Assembly: GCA_020635725.1 (NCBI GenBank) | Contig: JACJZF010000004.1 | Span: forward strand, 203,202 to 267,201 | Direction: 5' to 3' | DNA from: Flavobacteriales bacterium | Lineage (GTDB): Bacteria; Bacteroidota; Bacteroidia; Flavobacteriales_F; PHOS-HE28 | DNA: 64,000 nucleotides | Shown here: piece by piece, positions 54,107 to 63,407 of the stretch | Position numbering within the stretch: the stretch's first letter is position 1 | Layout: each line of letters begins with the position of its first letter | Notes under the pieces: model-generated | The model's input: only the letters and a program-made list of their open reading frames with translations | Databases searched by the model: none | Told to the model about the DNA's origin: nothing | Translations under genes and position numbers: made by a program

Positions 54107-57100
54107 ATGACCCGTTCCACGGGCATATTCTTCGCGCTGCTCCTCCCGTTCCTGGCCCTGGCCCAGGGCGGTGACCAGCAGCTGCGCGCGCAGGCCGACC
54201 AGCTCTTCACCGAGCAGCGGTTCGCCGAGGCCATGCCCCTGTACTCGCAGCTCGTGAGCCTCACCCCTGGCGACCGCGGGCTCAACTACCGCCTGGGCGC
54301 CTGCATGCTCGCCGGCAGCGCCGACAAGGAGCAGGCCATCAGCCACCTGCGCTTCGCCACCGATGCGCCCAACACCGACCCGCTCGCCTGGTACTGGCTG
54401 GGCCGCGCCTACCACCTCAACTACCGCTTCAAGGAGGCGCAGACCGCCTACCAGCGCTTCCTCGGCACCGCCGACAAGAAGGTGCTGGAGGCCTGGCCCG
54501 TGGAGGCCCTCATGCGCCAGTGCCGCAACGGCGAGCGCCTGCTCAGCAGCTTGAAGGAGATCACCGTGCGCAACAAGGTGGAAGTGGCCGATGCCGATTT
54601 CTTCCGCTTCTACGACCTGGCCGACATCGGCGGCAAGATCGTGGTGCTGCCTGAGGAGCTCATGACCAGCACCGACAAGAAGCGCAAGCTCCGCAGCCTG
54701 GTCTATCTGCCCGATAAGCCCGGCCCCATCTACTTCAGCAGCTATGGCCGCGATGGCGCCACGGGCCGCGACATCTACCGCACCCAGCTGATGCCCGATG
54801 GCACCTTCGCCGCGCCGGTGAAGCTCGCGGGCTACATCAACACCGATCAGGACGAGGACTATCCCTTCATGCACCCCGACGGGAAGACCTTCTACTTCAG
54901 CAGCAAGGGCCACAACAGCATGGGCGGCTACGACGTGTTCAAGGCCAGCTACGATCGCGGGCTCGATGCCTTCGGCCGTCCGGAGAACATGGATTTCGCG
55001 GTGAACACGCCCGATGACGACATCTTCTACATCGTCGATGGCGAGCAGAAGGAAGCGTGCTTCGCCAGCGGCCGCAACAGCAAGCAGGGCAACCTGCATG
55101 TGTACCGTGTGGCCACCGCGCAATTGCCCGTGGTGATCACCGTGTTCAAGGGCACCTACGCCAGCAGCATCGACCCCGAGGACCGCAAGGCGCGCATCGT
55201 GGTGGATGACATGCTCACGCAGGAACGCGTGGCCGAGGTGCGCACCGACATCAACGGCAACTACGTGCTCTCCGTGCCGCGCGCCGGCAAGTACCGCTAC
55301 CTGGTCACCTGCGGTCCCACCGGCACCACGCACGGCGGGGTGGTGGAGGTGCCTAAGGCCGATGGTCCGCGCGCCTACCGACAGGAGCTCGTGCTCGACC
55401 GCAAGGGCGACCTCGAGCAGCTCACGATCCGCAACTACTTCGATGAGCCGCTCGGCGACGACCTGATCGACCTCGCCCTGGATGAGATCAAGCGCCGCGC
55501 CCGTCTCGACGTGAGCGATCACGAGCCCGTGGTGCAGCAGGAAGTGGCGGAGGAAGGTCCCACCGGCGATGTGATGACGCGCGCGGGCTTCACGGGAGAC
55601 ATCGACCAGGCGAAGGCGGTGAAGCTGGCGCAGGACGATGCCCACGAGCTGGAGGCACAGGCGGCGGAGGAAGAGGAACAGGCGAGCGAGGCCTTCGCGC
55701 TGGCCATCGATGCCACCAATGAAGCGGAACGCGCCGCCACGCAGGCCGATGAGCTGATCAAGCAGGCCGCGGCTGCGTCGGATGAAGGCGAGCGCAACCA
55801 GCTGATGGTGGAGGCCGCGCGCGAGCGCCAGCGCTCCCGCGAGGCCAGCTTGCGCGCGCGCGCCGCGTACAACACCGGGCAGGCACTCAATGCCGCAACG
55901 CTGAGCAGCAAGCAGAAGGCGGCCACGGCGGCGAAGCTCTCCACGGATCTCGCCGCCACCACGGCCGGCGGGAACGATGCGGCCACCCTGCCACTGCTCC
56001 AGACCCTGAAGCAACGGCTCGATGAGAAGTCGCGCCCCGACGTGGGCCAGGAGCCCGTGGAGCGCGCGCGCAAGCAGCTCACCGAGCAGGAGAAGGAATC
56101 GGCGCGCATGCTCTCCGTGGCGCGCAGCAAGCGCGACGACGAGAACGAGCTCACCGACCGGGTCGCGCGGCTCAAGCGCGAGAAGGAAGAGACACGCTCA
56201 CGCTCGCGCAAAGACGAGATCGACCGCGAGCTGGGCACCTTGGAGCCGCAGCTCGCCGCCCTGCGCACAGAGACCATCGCCGCCTTCAACAAGGCTTCCG
56301 CCGCTGAGCGGCAGACCGCCGTGGCACGTGGTCAGGCCTCGCTCACGCGTCACCTCGCGCAAACCGGCGAGCATCATGCGGGCGCGGAGCTCACCACCGA
56401 GCAGGCCCAGCAGCTGGGCCTTCGCATCAGCGGCGCGGATCAGCGCATCGCGGCGCTGGCCATCGATGAGCGCTACGACGCGCAGATCAGCACCGATGCC
56501 GCGCAGGCGGAAGCACGCCTCTTCGACTGGGGGCTGGCCTCCACCGCCGATGCCATCGGCAACGACCGCTCCGCGACCCGTGCCATGGACCGCAGCACCG
56601 CGGATGACGCCACGGTGGCCGCTTCGCGTTCGGCAGGCATCGCCCAGCCCGAGGTGGAGGATGCCGCGCTGCGCTCGGCCACCATCGCGCAGCAGCCCGA
56701 GACGCGCGGCGCGGAAGAGCAGCATTCGATTGATGCGGCCCGTTCAACGGAGGATCGCGAGCGCCTCGCTGAACAGGTTGAATCAGCCCAGGCCGAAGCG
56801 CGTGATGCACAACCGAGTGAGGCCGATGGCTTGACGCCAGAGAGTCGAGACGCTACAGCACAGGAGACCACGCGAACCGGATCCATGTCAGCAGCAGCGG
56901 GCACCAGCACCACGGAACAGAACCTCGCACAGGAGTTGGAAGCGAAGGACCGCTTCGTGCTGGAGAACGAACGCGACGAGCTGCAGCAGCTCATGAGCGC
57001 GGAACGCGACCGTACCAAACGCGATGCGATGCAGGCGCGGCTGGAAGCTATCGATGCCGAGCTGATCCGCCGCGACAAGGAGATCGCGGTGCAAGCGCCC

Positions 57101-60100
57101 AGCACGGAATCAGTCGTCGTTGACGGCGAGGAGAGCGTGATGGAGGTGGATCTGTCACGTCCGCTCGCGGTCTTCGCGCCCGATGCGGACGAAGTGATCA
57201 TCGTGAGCCAGGTGTACCGTGACTACGCGGATGATCTAAGCGCTGCGGAACGGCTGCCCGATGCCGATGCCCGCGCCGACGCGATCAACGGCATCGAATC
57301 GATGCTCGCCGACAGCCTGCGTGCCGAGATGCAGCGGCAGGTGGCCGTATTGCAATTGTCGCCGCAACAGGCGGAGACCGTGCTGCCGCGCGTGGACCGC
57401 CTGCGCCGTCTACGCGATGAGCACGTCGCCGCCGGTGAGCGCGCCATCACTGAACGCCAGGCCGAGCTCGCCTCGGAGCAGCAGCAGACCGAGCCGATGG
57501 CGAGTCAGGGCTTTGGTGCGGGGAACGCCGATGGCAACGACCCGATCAACGACCGTTTCATCCGGGTCGATCGCCTCGCCACCGAAGTGTACGCGAGCCG
57601 GATCGAGCACCGCTCCCATGCCAAAGGCATCGATGACGCCATCGCCCTGCGCGAGGCCGATGTGGCCCGCATGGACGATCTGACCATGCGCATCGATTCC
57701 ATGGAGAAGCAGCTGCTCGCCATGGCCCACGGCAAGGAAAGCGACAAGCTGCGGCGGCAGGCCGATCAGCTCATCGACGAGCGCTTCATCATCCGCACCG
57801 ATCTCGGTCAGCGCAGCTCCTTCCTGATGAAGGAGGAATGGCGCACCGCCAACGATAGCCTGAAGGGCGTGGAAGCCATGAGCGCCGCGCGCGGGCTCGC
57901 ACCCGATGAGCCGCTGCTGCAGATGGCCGCCGAAGCCAAGGCCGAGGCCCAGCGCTCGTTCGATGCCGCCGCGCAGCTGCGCAAGCGCGCTGATCGCATC
58001 GAGGACATCATGGCGCGCGACAGCCTGTACCGTCGCGCCTACCGCAATGAGCTCATCGCCTTGCAGCAGCTCGACCGTGCGATCACCGTGCAGAACTACC
58101 TCGCAGGCGACCAGCACCGGCGCGGCGAGCAGCTCGCCTATGAAGAAGTGGCCGCGCGCGTGCTCGGGCTTGACCGCACCGAGTTGATGGCCGCGCGCGC
58201 CGGATCGGACGGCACACGCACGCAGCAGATGGAACGTGCTGCAGGGTCCGAAGCGGAGAGTACCGCCGTGGCCGTGCCGGAGAGCGAAGCCGCTTCGCTT
58301 CAGAACAGCACAGAAGTCGGGAATGCCGTCGATTCAGCAACGAATCCGTCAACCAGCGCTGGATCCCAGGTGGACACGGCCGAGGAGCGCTCAGCGGCCG
58401 CAGCGCGCGCCGATGAGCAGCGCAGCGAGGAAGCGCCCGCTTCCGACACCCGCGCCACCGGTGGACAAGCGGCTCCGACCACAACGCCTGCCGTTGCGTC
58501 GAGCGCCATCGCCAACGAGATCATCACCCGTTCCGAAGGCCGCTTGAGCCCCAGCGACCTGGTGCCGACCGAGATGTACGAGCGCTACCTCAGCAGTCAG
58601 CCTTCCGTGGTATCGCCCACGGCGTTTGAGCCCGGGGTCGATCCCGATTTGCTCGCGCTGCGCGTGTCCACCAGCCAGCGTGCCGCCTCCGATCTGGAGC
58701 AGCGCTCAGCGGACGCCGCGGATCGCGCCAACGCGCTCACCGACAGCGCCGCCACGGCACGCAAGCGTCAGCGGGAAGAGTTGGAGGCGTTGGCGGCACG
58801 TGAGCGGGTGCTCGCCGATTCGCTGCACGGCGCATCGCAGCGCGAGCTCGCCCAGGCGCGTGAGGCGGAATTGCTGCGCGATGAGGCGCAGGTGGCGAAA
58901 ACGCTGCGCGATCGCCTGATCAAGTTCTACTACCTCACGCCCGAAGAGCAGCAGATGGTGATGGTCGAAGGCGATGCGAGCCGCTACTTCCAGGCCCGGG
59001 CGCGCGCCATGGAGCAATTGGAGGTGGCCGAGGAAGCCGCCGCATCCGCCAAGAGCAATCGCGAGGTCTCGGCCACCTTGCTCGAACAGGCCCGCTTGGC
59101 CGAGCAGGAAGCCGCCTCAGGGCGATTACCAGCCGCCGAGGCGACCTCGCGCGCGCAGCTGCTCGATGCCCGGGCCGCCGTGCTGGGTCAGAGAGCCGAT
59201 TCGCTCGACCGTGTGGCCGCACGGCTGCGTGGCGCGGCGGACATCAACGAGCGGCAGGCCAGCGCCATGCTGCAAGGCATGTCGGCCGAGCGCTCCAGCG
59301 AGCTGATGGCCATGGAGCAGCGCGCGCGGCGCACCGAGTCCTTGCTGGCCGAGTCGCGTGACCAAGCAGGTCAGCAGCGTTCCACGGAGCCGATCGTGCT
59401 GAACCGTCCTGAGCGCGCCGCGCCTGCGACAGCGCAGCAGGAAGCCCAGCGACCCGAGCCGATCGCCGAGGCAACGGCGCAACCGCGCGCCGTTGAAACG
59501 CGCACCGCGGAGCCCGTCACCGCTGCGCCCGTCACGGCTGCGCGTCCGTTCCGCATGCCGGAGGAACTGGTGGAGGATGTCTTCGTGCTGAACGCTCCGG
59601 CGACACGCCGCGAGGAACCCATTCCCATCGATGCGCCCATGCCCGGTGGCATCGTGTTCAAAGTGCAGATCGGCGCCTTCCGCAAAGAGATCCCGCAGCA
59701 GGCCTTCAGCGATATGACACCCGTGATGGGCGAGACCGTGGGCAACGGCCTGGTGCGCTACACGGCGGGTCTGTTCACGGGCTTCAGCCAGGCCGCTGCA
59801 GCCAAGGATCAGGTGCGCGAGCGCGGCTATCGCGATGCCTTCGTGGTGGCCTACCGCGATGGGCAGCGCATCCCGCTGGGCGAGGCCATGCGCGCTTCGC
59901 AGGCGATCACCGCGCAGCGTGTCCAGCAGCCTTCGGCGGCAACAGGCGAGCAGCCGCAGCGCGTGATCCAACCCGCCACCACCGCGGTGCAGGAGCCGGT
60001 CACCGCCACCATCACGCGCCCCTCTGTTGCCACAACGGCCACGCCGCAGGAAGATGCCATGGCGATCCTCGCCCGTTACCCGGAGACCGCCGATGCCATC

Positions 60101-60475
60101 GTCTCCTCCTTCGTGCCGAAGCCTGAGGCCGTGGCCTATTATAACGTGCCGGGCGCGGCGCCTGCCCGCCAGGTGGAAACGGTCAAGGGCCTCTTCTTCA
60201 CCGTGCAGGTGGGCGTGTACAGCAAGCCCGTCGCGCTGGACAAGCTCTTCAACATCACCCCGCTCAACAGCGAGCTCACCGAGACCGCCAAGGTGCGCTA
60301 CACCACCGGCTTCTATACCGATACCGAACAGGCCCGCGTGCGGAAGGATGAGGCCATCGTCCTGGGCGTGAAGGATGCCTTCGTCACCGCTTACCTCAAC
60401 GGCCGCCGCATCCCGGTGCGCGAGGCCCAGGCGCTGCTCGAGAAGTTCGGTCCGGCGATCCTGGCCAAGCCCTGA
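54107..60475 (+). CDS. Giant PD40, coiled-coil and SPOR-like envelope protein
   Basis: A 2122-residue exported protein. Signal peptide 1-20; TPR-like helices to about 150; a PD40 propeller (about 185-340, with PDGKTFYFSSKGHNSMGGYD and NTPDDDIFYIVDG); a carboxypeptidase-regulatory-like domain (about 345-440); then about 1300 residues of Ala/Glu/Arg-rich sequence (about 500-1830) predicted as long coiled coils; and two SPOR-like domains starting near 1849 (VFKVQIGAFRKEIPQQAFSD) and 2028 (FFTVQVGVYSKPVALDKLFN). PD40/TPR resemble PorE-type T9SS proteins, and SPOR domains bind denuded peptidoglycan, so a long periplasmic spacer to the wall is a reasonable guess. ATG 54107 gives a normal signal peptide. 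Confidence 0.82.
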   Translation: MTRSTGIFFALLLPFLALAQGGDQQLRAQADQLFTEQRFAEAMPLYSQLVSLTPGDRGLNYRLGACMLAGSADKEQAISHLRFATDAPNTDPLAWYWLGRAYHLNYRFKEAQTAYQRFLGTADKKVLEAWPVEALMRQCRNGERLLSSLKEITVRNKVEVADADFFRFYDLADIGGKIVVLPEELMTSTDKKRKLRSLVYLPDKPGPIYFSSYGRDGATGRDIYRTQLMPDGTFAAPVKLAGYINTDQDEDYPFMHPDGKTFYFSSKGHNSMGGYDVFKASYDRGLDAFGRPENMDFAVNTPDDDIFYIVDGEQKEACFASGRNSKQGNLHVYRVATAQLPVVITVFKGTYASSIDPEDRKARIVVDDMLTQERVAEVRTDINGNYVLSVPRAGKYRYLVTCGPTGTTHGGVVEVPKADGPRAYRQELVLDRKGDLEQLTIRNYFDEPLGDDLIDLALDEIKRRARLDVSDHEPVVQQEVAEEGPTGDVMTRAGFTGDIDQAKAVKLAQDDAHELEAQAAEEEEQASEAFALAIDATNEAERAATQADELIKQAAAASDEGERNQLMVEAARERQRSREASLRARAAYNTGQALNAATLSSKQKAATAAKLSTDLAATTAGGNDAATLPLLQTLKQRLDEKSRPDVGQEPVERARKQLTEQEKESARMLSVARSKRDDENELTDRVARLKREKEETRSRSRKDEIDRELGTLEPQLAALRTETIAAFNKASAAERQTAVARGQASLTRHLAQTGEHHAGAELTTEQAQQLGLRISGADQRIAALAIDERYDAQISTDAAQAEARLFDWGLASTADAIGNDRSATRAMDRSTADDATVAASRSAGIAQPEVEDAALRSATIAQQPETRGAEEQHSIDAARSTEDRERLAEQVESAQAEARDAQPSEADGLTPESRDATAQETTRTGSMSAAAGTSTTEQNLAQELEAKDRFVLENERDELQQLMSAERDRTKRDAMQARLEAIDAELIRRDKEIAVQAPSTESVVVDGEESVMEVDLSRPLAVFAPDADEVIIVSQVYRDYADDLSAAERLPDADARADAINGIESMLADSLRAEMQRQVAVLQLSPQQAETVLPRVDRLRRLRDEHVAAGERAITERQAELASEQQQTEPMASQGFGAGNADGNDPINDRFIRVDRLATEVYASRIEHRSHAKGIDDAIALREADVARMDDLTMRIDSMEKQLLAMAHGKESDKLRRQADQLIDERFIIRTDLGQRSSFLMKEEWRTANDSLKGVEAMSAARGLAPDEPLLQMAAEAKAEAQRSFDAAAQLRKRADRIEDIMARDSLYRRAYRNELIALQQLDRAITVQNYLAGDQHRRGEQLAYEEVAARVLGLDRTELMAARAGSDGTRTQQMERAAGSEAESTAVAVPESEAASLQNSTEVGNAVDSATNPSTSAGSQVDTAEERSAAAARADEQRSEEAPASDTRATGGQAAPTTTPAVASSAIANEIITRSEGRLSPSDLVPTEMYERYLSSQPSVVSPTAFEPGVDPDLLALRVSTSQRAASDLEQRSADAADRANALTDSAATARKRQREELEALAARERVLADSLHGASQRELAQAREAELLRDEAQVAKTLRDRLIKFYYLTPEEQQMVMVEGDASRYFQARARAMEQLEVAEEAAASAKSNREVSATLLEQARLAEQEAASGRLPAAEATSRAQLLDARAAVLGQRADSLDRVAARLRGAADINERQASAMLQGMSAERSSELMAMEQRARRTESLLAESRDQAGQQRSTEPIVLNRPERAAPATAQQEAQRPEPIAEATAQPRAVETRTAEPVTAAPVTAARPFRMPEELVEDVFVLNAPATRREEPIPIDAPMPGGIVFKVQIGAFRKEIPQQAFSDMTPVMGETVGNGLVRYTAGLFTGFSQAAAAKDQVRERGYRDAFVVAYRDGQRIPLGEAMRASQAITAQRVQQPSAATGEQPQRVIQPATTAVQEPVTATITRPSVATTATPQEDAMAILARYPETADAIVSSFVPKPEAVAYYNVPGAAPARQVETVKGLFFTVQVGVYSKPVALDKLFNITPLNSELTETAKVRYTTGFYTDTEQARVRKDEAIVLGVKDAFVTAYLNGRRIPVREAQALLEKFGPAILAKP

Positions 60476-60502
60476 TGTGACCGGGAGCTGCCCTGTGCGT
60501 CC

Positions 60503-60510
60503 TATTTTAG
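60503..60510 (+). promoter_or_regulatory. -7-like box TATTTTAG, 7 bases before clpS
   Basis: Fits TAnnTTNG, with CGGACGC before the ATG at 60518. Confidence 0.4.
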
Positions 60511-60517
60511 CGGACGC

Positions 60518-60799
60518 ATGAGCCATCAGCACGATCTGGAAGAGGCACTCCTGGAGGAGGTGCAGAGCGAGACGGGCACTTTGCGCGAGATCATCCTGCA
60601 CAACGACGACGTGAACACCTTCGACCATGTGATCACCTGCCTGGTGGAGATCTGCGGGCACGATCCGATCCAGGCCGAGCAATGCGCGTACATCGTCCAC
60701 TACAACGGGAAGTGCAGCGTGAAGCGCGGCACCTTCGACCAGTTGGAGCCCCGTTGCACCGCCCTGCTCAACCGCGGGCTCTCAGCCGATATCCAATGA
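60518..60799 (+). CDS. clpS: ClpS adaptor protein
   Basis: Delivers N-degron substrates to ClpAP/ClpCP protease. The 93-residue protein has the diagnostic substrate pocket motif LHNDDVNTFDHVI (about residues 27-39) and the later CAYIVHYNGKCSVKRG, matching the family, including Bacteroidota ClpS. The TGA stop overlaps the next start (ATGA at 60796), so the two genes are cotranscribed; a protease-adaptor gene beside a metalloprotease gene is a plausible quality-control pair. Confidence 0.92.
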   Translation: MSHQHDLEEALLEEVQSETGTLREIILHNDDVNTFDHVITCLVEICGHDPIQAEQCAYIVHYNGKCSVKRGTFDQLEPRCTALLNRGLSADIQ

Positions 60800-61599
60800 T
60801 CAAGACCGTATCCCGGGCAGCCCTGGTGCTGCTCGCCGTAGCGCTGCTCGATGCCTGCGCGAAGGTGCCCATCACCGGGCGCCGTCAGATGAACCTGGTG
60901 AACGAGGGCGACCTCATGGCCATGGCCGCGGAACAGTACCGTGGCGTGCTCGACTCCAGCAATGTGCTTCCCGCAACGGACAACCGCGCGCAGCAGGTGA
61001 CCCGGGTGGGGCAGCGCATCGCGCAGGCCGCCACCAAGTTCCTCGACGAGAACAACGCCAGCGACCGCGTGGCCGGCTTCCAATGGGAATTCCACACGGT
61101 GAATGAGAACACCGTGAATGCCTGGTGCATGCCGGGCGGCAAGGTGGTGGTGTACACCGGCATCCTTCCGGCCACGCAGGATGAGGCGGGGCTCGCCGTG
61201 GTCATGGGGCACGAGATCGCGCATGCCATCGCGCGCCATGGCAATGAGCGCATGAGCCAGGGCTTGGCGCTGAACGGGCTCGGCTCGGTGCTCGTGGTGG
61301 CCGCCGGAGAGAACCCCTCGCTCACCGAGAACCTGCTGCTGCAGAGCTTCGGCATCGGCGGCACCTTGGGTCTGCTCGCCTATAGCCGCAAGCACGAGAG
61401 CGAGGCCGATAAGATGGGACTGGTCTTCATGGCCATGGCCGGATACGACCCGCGCGAAGCCCCGAAGTTCTGGGAGCGCATGAGCCAGGGCGGCGGTCAG
61501 GCCCCGCCCGAGATCCTGAGCACGCACCCCAGCGATCAAACGCGCATGCGCGACCTCGAGGCCTTCATGCCCGAGGCCCTGAAGTACTACAAGCCGTAG
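60796..61599 (+). CDS. M48 family metallopeptidase lipoprotein
   Basis: A 267-residue zinc protease related to LoiP/YcaL. The lipobox LLDAC places the lipidated Cys at position 21. The zinc motif is HEIAHAIARH at 139-148 (ligands His139 and His143, catalytic Glu140), with a third-ligand region ESEAD at 201-205. Signal and lipidation put the enzyme in the periplasm, where members degrade misfolded envelope proteins. The start overlaps the clpS stop, supporting ATG 60796. Confidence 0.92.
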   Translation: MIKTVSRAALVLLAVALLDACAKVPITGRRQMNLVNEGDLMAMAAEQYRGVLDSSNVLPATDNRAQQVTRVGQRIAQAATKFLDENNASDRVAGFQWEFHTVNENTVNAWCMPGGKVVVYTGILPATQDEAGLAVVMGHEIAHAIARHGNERMSQGLALNGLGSVLVVAAGENPSLTENLLLQSFGIGGTLGLLAYSRKHESEADKMGLVFMAMAGYDPREAPKFWERMSQGGGQAPPEILSTHPSDQTRMRDLEAFMPEALKYYKP

Positions 61600-61609
61600 C
61601 GCGGCGGCC

Positions 61610-61617
61610 TACCTTGG
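61610..61617 (+). promoter_or_regulatory. -7-like box TACCTTGG, 4 bases before ATG
   Basis: Fits TAnnTTNG; CCGT separates it from the start at 61622. Confidence 0.4.
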
Positions 61618-61621
61618 CCGT

Positions 61622-62359
61622 ATGGCCCGCTTCGCCGACCTGGCCGCCACCCTGGGCATGCTGGCCCACGCGCTCTGGTTCGCCCTGCGCGGCTTGCTCC
61701 GACGCCTACTCTGGTCAGCCGGTGCGATCCTGATCGTGGCCTGCGTGCTGGCCTTCACCCGCCTGCCCTACGATGCGCATCGCTGGCTGGGCATGGCTGG
61801 GGGCGAGTGCTTGAGCGCGCCGCGGCACGTGGTGGTGCTCGGTGGCAGCGGCATGCCATCCGGGCCGGAGCTGCTGCGGCTGCACCGGGCGGCCGATGCG
61901 GCCCGCGCATGGCCCAGCGCGCGACTGCTCGTGGTGCATCCCGGTGACCCGGCGGTGCTCCAGGCCATGGTTCAGGAGCTCGTGCTGCGCGGCGTGGAAC
62001 CCGCCCGTATCGATACGGCCAATGCCGGTGACAACACCCGGGAACAGGCCCTGCTCGTGCGGGCCCGCATCGCGGAGGGCCGCGTCGCCATCGTCACCGC
62101 GCCGGAGAACACCTGGCGCTCGGTCCTGGCCTTCAGAAAGGTGGGCATGGGGGGGGTGTGCGGACTCCCGGCCTGGGACCACGCCATGTTCCACGAGTTC
62201 CGCTACGGGCATGCGGCCATCGGCGGCAAGGCCTGGGCGCCCGATGTCTCTGAGCGCACCGCCCTGCGCTACACCTTCTGGAACTACCTGAAGCTGGAAG
62301 TGACCTGCCTGCGCGAGTACGCGGCTATGGCCTATTACTGGATCAACGGCTGGGTGTGA
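61622..62359 (+). CDS. DUF218 (SanA/YdcF-like) membrane protein
   Basis: A 245-residue protein with one helix at about 30-48 and an outer soluble domain starting with HVVVLGGSGMPSGPELLRLH, the DUF218 signature also found in ElyC, SanA and YdcF. A second block, TANAGDNTREQALLVRA, and IVTAPENTWRSVLAF match the family's later motifs. Members affect envelope integrity and peptidoglycan precursor lipid use; the exact reaction is unknown. A run of seven G residues lies within the gene near 62147-62154, intact in frame. Confidence 0.8.
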   Translation: MARFADLAATLGMLAHALWFALRGLLRRLLWSAGAILIVACVLAFTRLPYDAHRWLGMAGGECLSAPRHVVVLGGSGMPSGPELLRLHRAADAARAWPSARLLVVHPGDPAVLQAMVQELVLRGVEPARIDTANAGDNTREQALLVRARIAEGRVAIVTAPENTWRSVLAFRKVGMGGVCGLPAWDHAMFHEFRYGHAAIGGKAWAPDVSERTALRYTFWNYLKLEVTCLREYAAMAYYWINGWV

Positions 62360-62380
62360 TCCCCATTGCCGGATAGGGAC

Positions 62381-62388
62381 TATATTCG
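62381..62388 (+). promoter_or_regulatory. -7-like box TATATTCG upstream of tRNA-Arg
   Basis: Fits TAnnTTYG, 15 bases before the tRNA, as expected for a short 5' leader. Confidence 0.45.
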
Positions 62389-62403
62389 CAGCCGTTTTCA
62401 AGG

Positions 62404-62477
62404 GGACCCGTAGCTCAATTGGATAGAGCATCTGACTACGGATCAGAAGGTTTGGGGTTCGAATCCCTACGGGTCCG
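62404..62477 (+). tRNA. tRNA-Arg (ACG)
   Basis: A 74-nt tRNA without an encoded CCA. The acceptor stem pairs GGACCCG with CGGGTCC, the D arm pairs GCTC with GAGC, the anticodon arm TCTGA/TCAGA encloses loop CTACGGA with anticodon ACG, and the T arm TGGGG/CCCTA encloses TTCGAAT. Discriminator base is G. It reads CGU and, after A-to-I editing, CGC and CGA. Confidence 0.96.
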
Positions 62478-62486
62478 CGAAAGAGG

Positions 62487-62514
62487 AAGGCGCCGAAAGG
62501 CGCCTTCTTCGTTT
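62487..62514 (+). terminator. Rho-independent terminator after tRNA-Arg
   Basis: A perfect 8-bp stem AAGGCGCC/GGCGCCTT with a GAAA tetraloop at 62487-62506, followed by CTTCGTTT. It lies 9 bases after the tRNA. Confidence 0.85.
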
Positions 62515-62835
62515 CTGGGGTCGGCGCTGCATGGTATTCGATCGCGTGGGCCGCTTCGTGCGTGAGCGAAGCCGGTGTTCGTCAGGCTGACCGTTCGATA
62601 GAGACTCAGTCCGAAGTCGGTATCGGCTGTTGACACCGTCCAAGGTCTTCGCATCGCGTCACCCCCGGCGAGGGGAGGCTCTGCGACCGAGACCCGGGGT
62701 TTCGCCCATGCCCTGCGGGGTAGGCCTAGGTGAGACGCCGGAAGGCCATCGCCTGGTCTCCGGCGTGACGATGGGTCGTGCAACTGAACGGAGACACCAC
62801 CGATCGTTCACAGTCACATACCTCGCCGAGACGGT
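62515..62835. other. About 320 bp without a supported gene; inverted repeats
   Basis: No credible coding frame is seen. A perfect 8-bp inverted repeat, ACGCCGGA at 62735-62742 and TCCGGCGT at 62759-62766, could form a hairpin with a 16-base loop, and ACCCC/GGGGT segments around 62655-62700 could pair at longer range. This could be an unrecognised structured RNA or an inactive remnant. Confidence 0.4.
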
Positions 62836-63342
62836 TCAAGGGAAATAGGCATTCATCAACGTGCGGTCGATGTGGCCGGTCTGGCCATGGCAGCTTCGGC
62901 ATGCGTTGCCCGCGTTTATGGCCGACTCGCGCACCTCGCCATTGGCACGCACATAGCCCCAGACCCAGCCATCGGCATCGGCGCCTTGCGTGCCCGTGCG
63001 TTTGAGCAGCACGGCATAGGTGCCCAGGGTATTCTCGTCCAGCCAGAGCTCCTTCACGATCAACGAGCCGTTGGGGAACAGCGTGTCCTCCATCACCTTG
63101 CCGTTCTCATCGAGGATCGAGGCGGCGACATCGTTGAAGCGCGTGCGGAGGAAGGCCTCGTTGTGCCCCGATCCCGATGACCGCGGAAGGAGATCATCAT
63201 CGAACCGGTACCAGACCGAGGCTTCGCTGCCACGTGCCCGGTCGAGCAGTTCGGCGTCCACCGCGAACGGGTCGGCCTCGTGGCGGCAGCCGGACAGGGC
63301 CACGGTCAAGATCAATCCGGCGGACTTCAGTGCATGTCGCAT
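62836..63342 (-). CDS. Cytochrome P460-like lipoprotein
   Basis: A 168-residue lipoprotein; lipobox ALSGC places the lipidated Cys at 19. The C-terminal haem-binding motif is CRSCH at 148-152, preceded by GNA, as in cytochrome P460 and the related cytochrome c'-beta group. The core has YAVLLKRTGTQG and WVWGYVRANGEVR. Members oxidise hydroxylamine or bind NO; the crosslinking lysine of true P460 cannot be identified with certainty here. ATG 63342 gives a normal lipoprotein signal; an in-frame extension to 63411 does not look natural. Confidence 0.75.
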   Translation of the reverse strand: MRHALKSAGLILTVALSGCRHEADPFAVDAELLDRARGSEASVWYRFDDDLLPRSSGSGHNEAFLRTRFNDVAASILDENGKVMEDTLFPNGSLIVKELWLDENTLGTYAVLLKRTGTQGADADGWVWGYVRANGEVRESAINAGNACRSCHGQTGHIDRTLMNAYFP

Positions 63343-63407
63343 CCCTTTGTTCTGTTGGCGCTGCCTCTTAGTCGTTCCGGTGGCCGGTTCATGACGGTTG
63401 CCGCTGT

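Noticed and set aside
53915..56014. 699-codon minus-strand frame opposite plsY and the giant PD40 gene
   Set aside because: Its product has shadow-like composition and it overlaps two well-supported genes.
62436..62783. Minus-strand open frame crossing the tRNA-Arg gene
   Set aside because: It reads through the tRNA (giving the RDSNPKPSDP-type end commonly mis-annotated) and has no recognisable domain.
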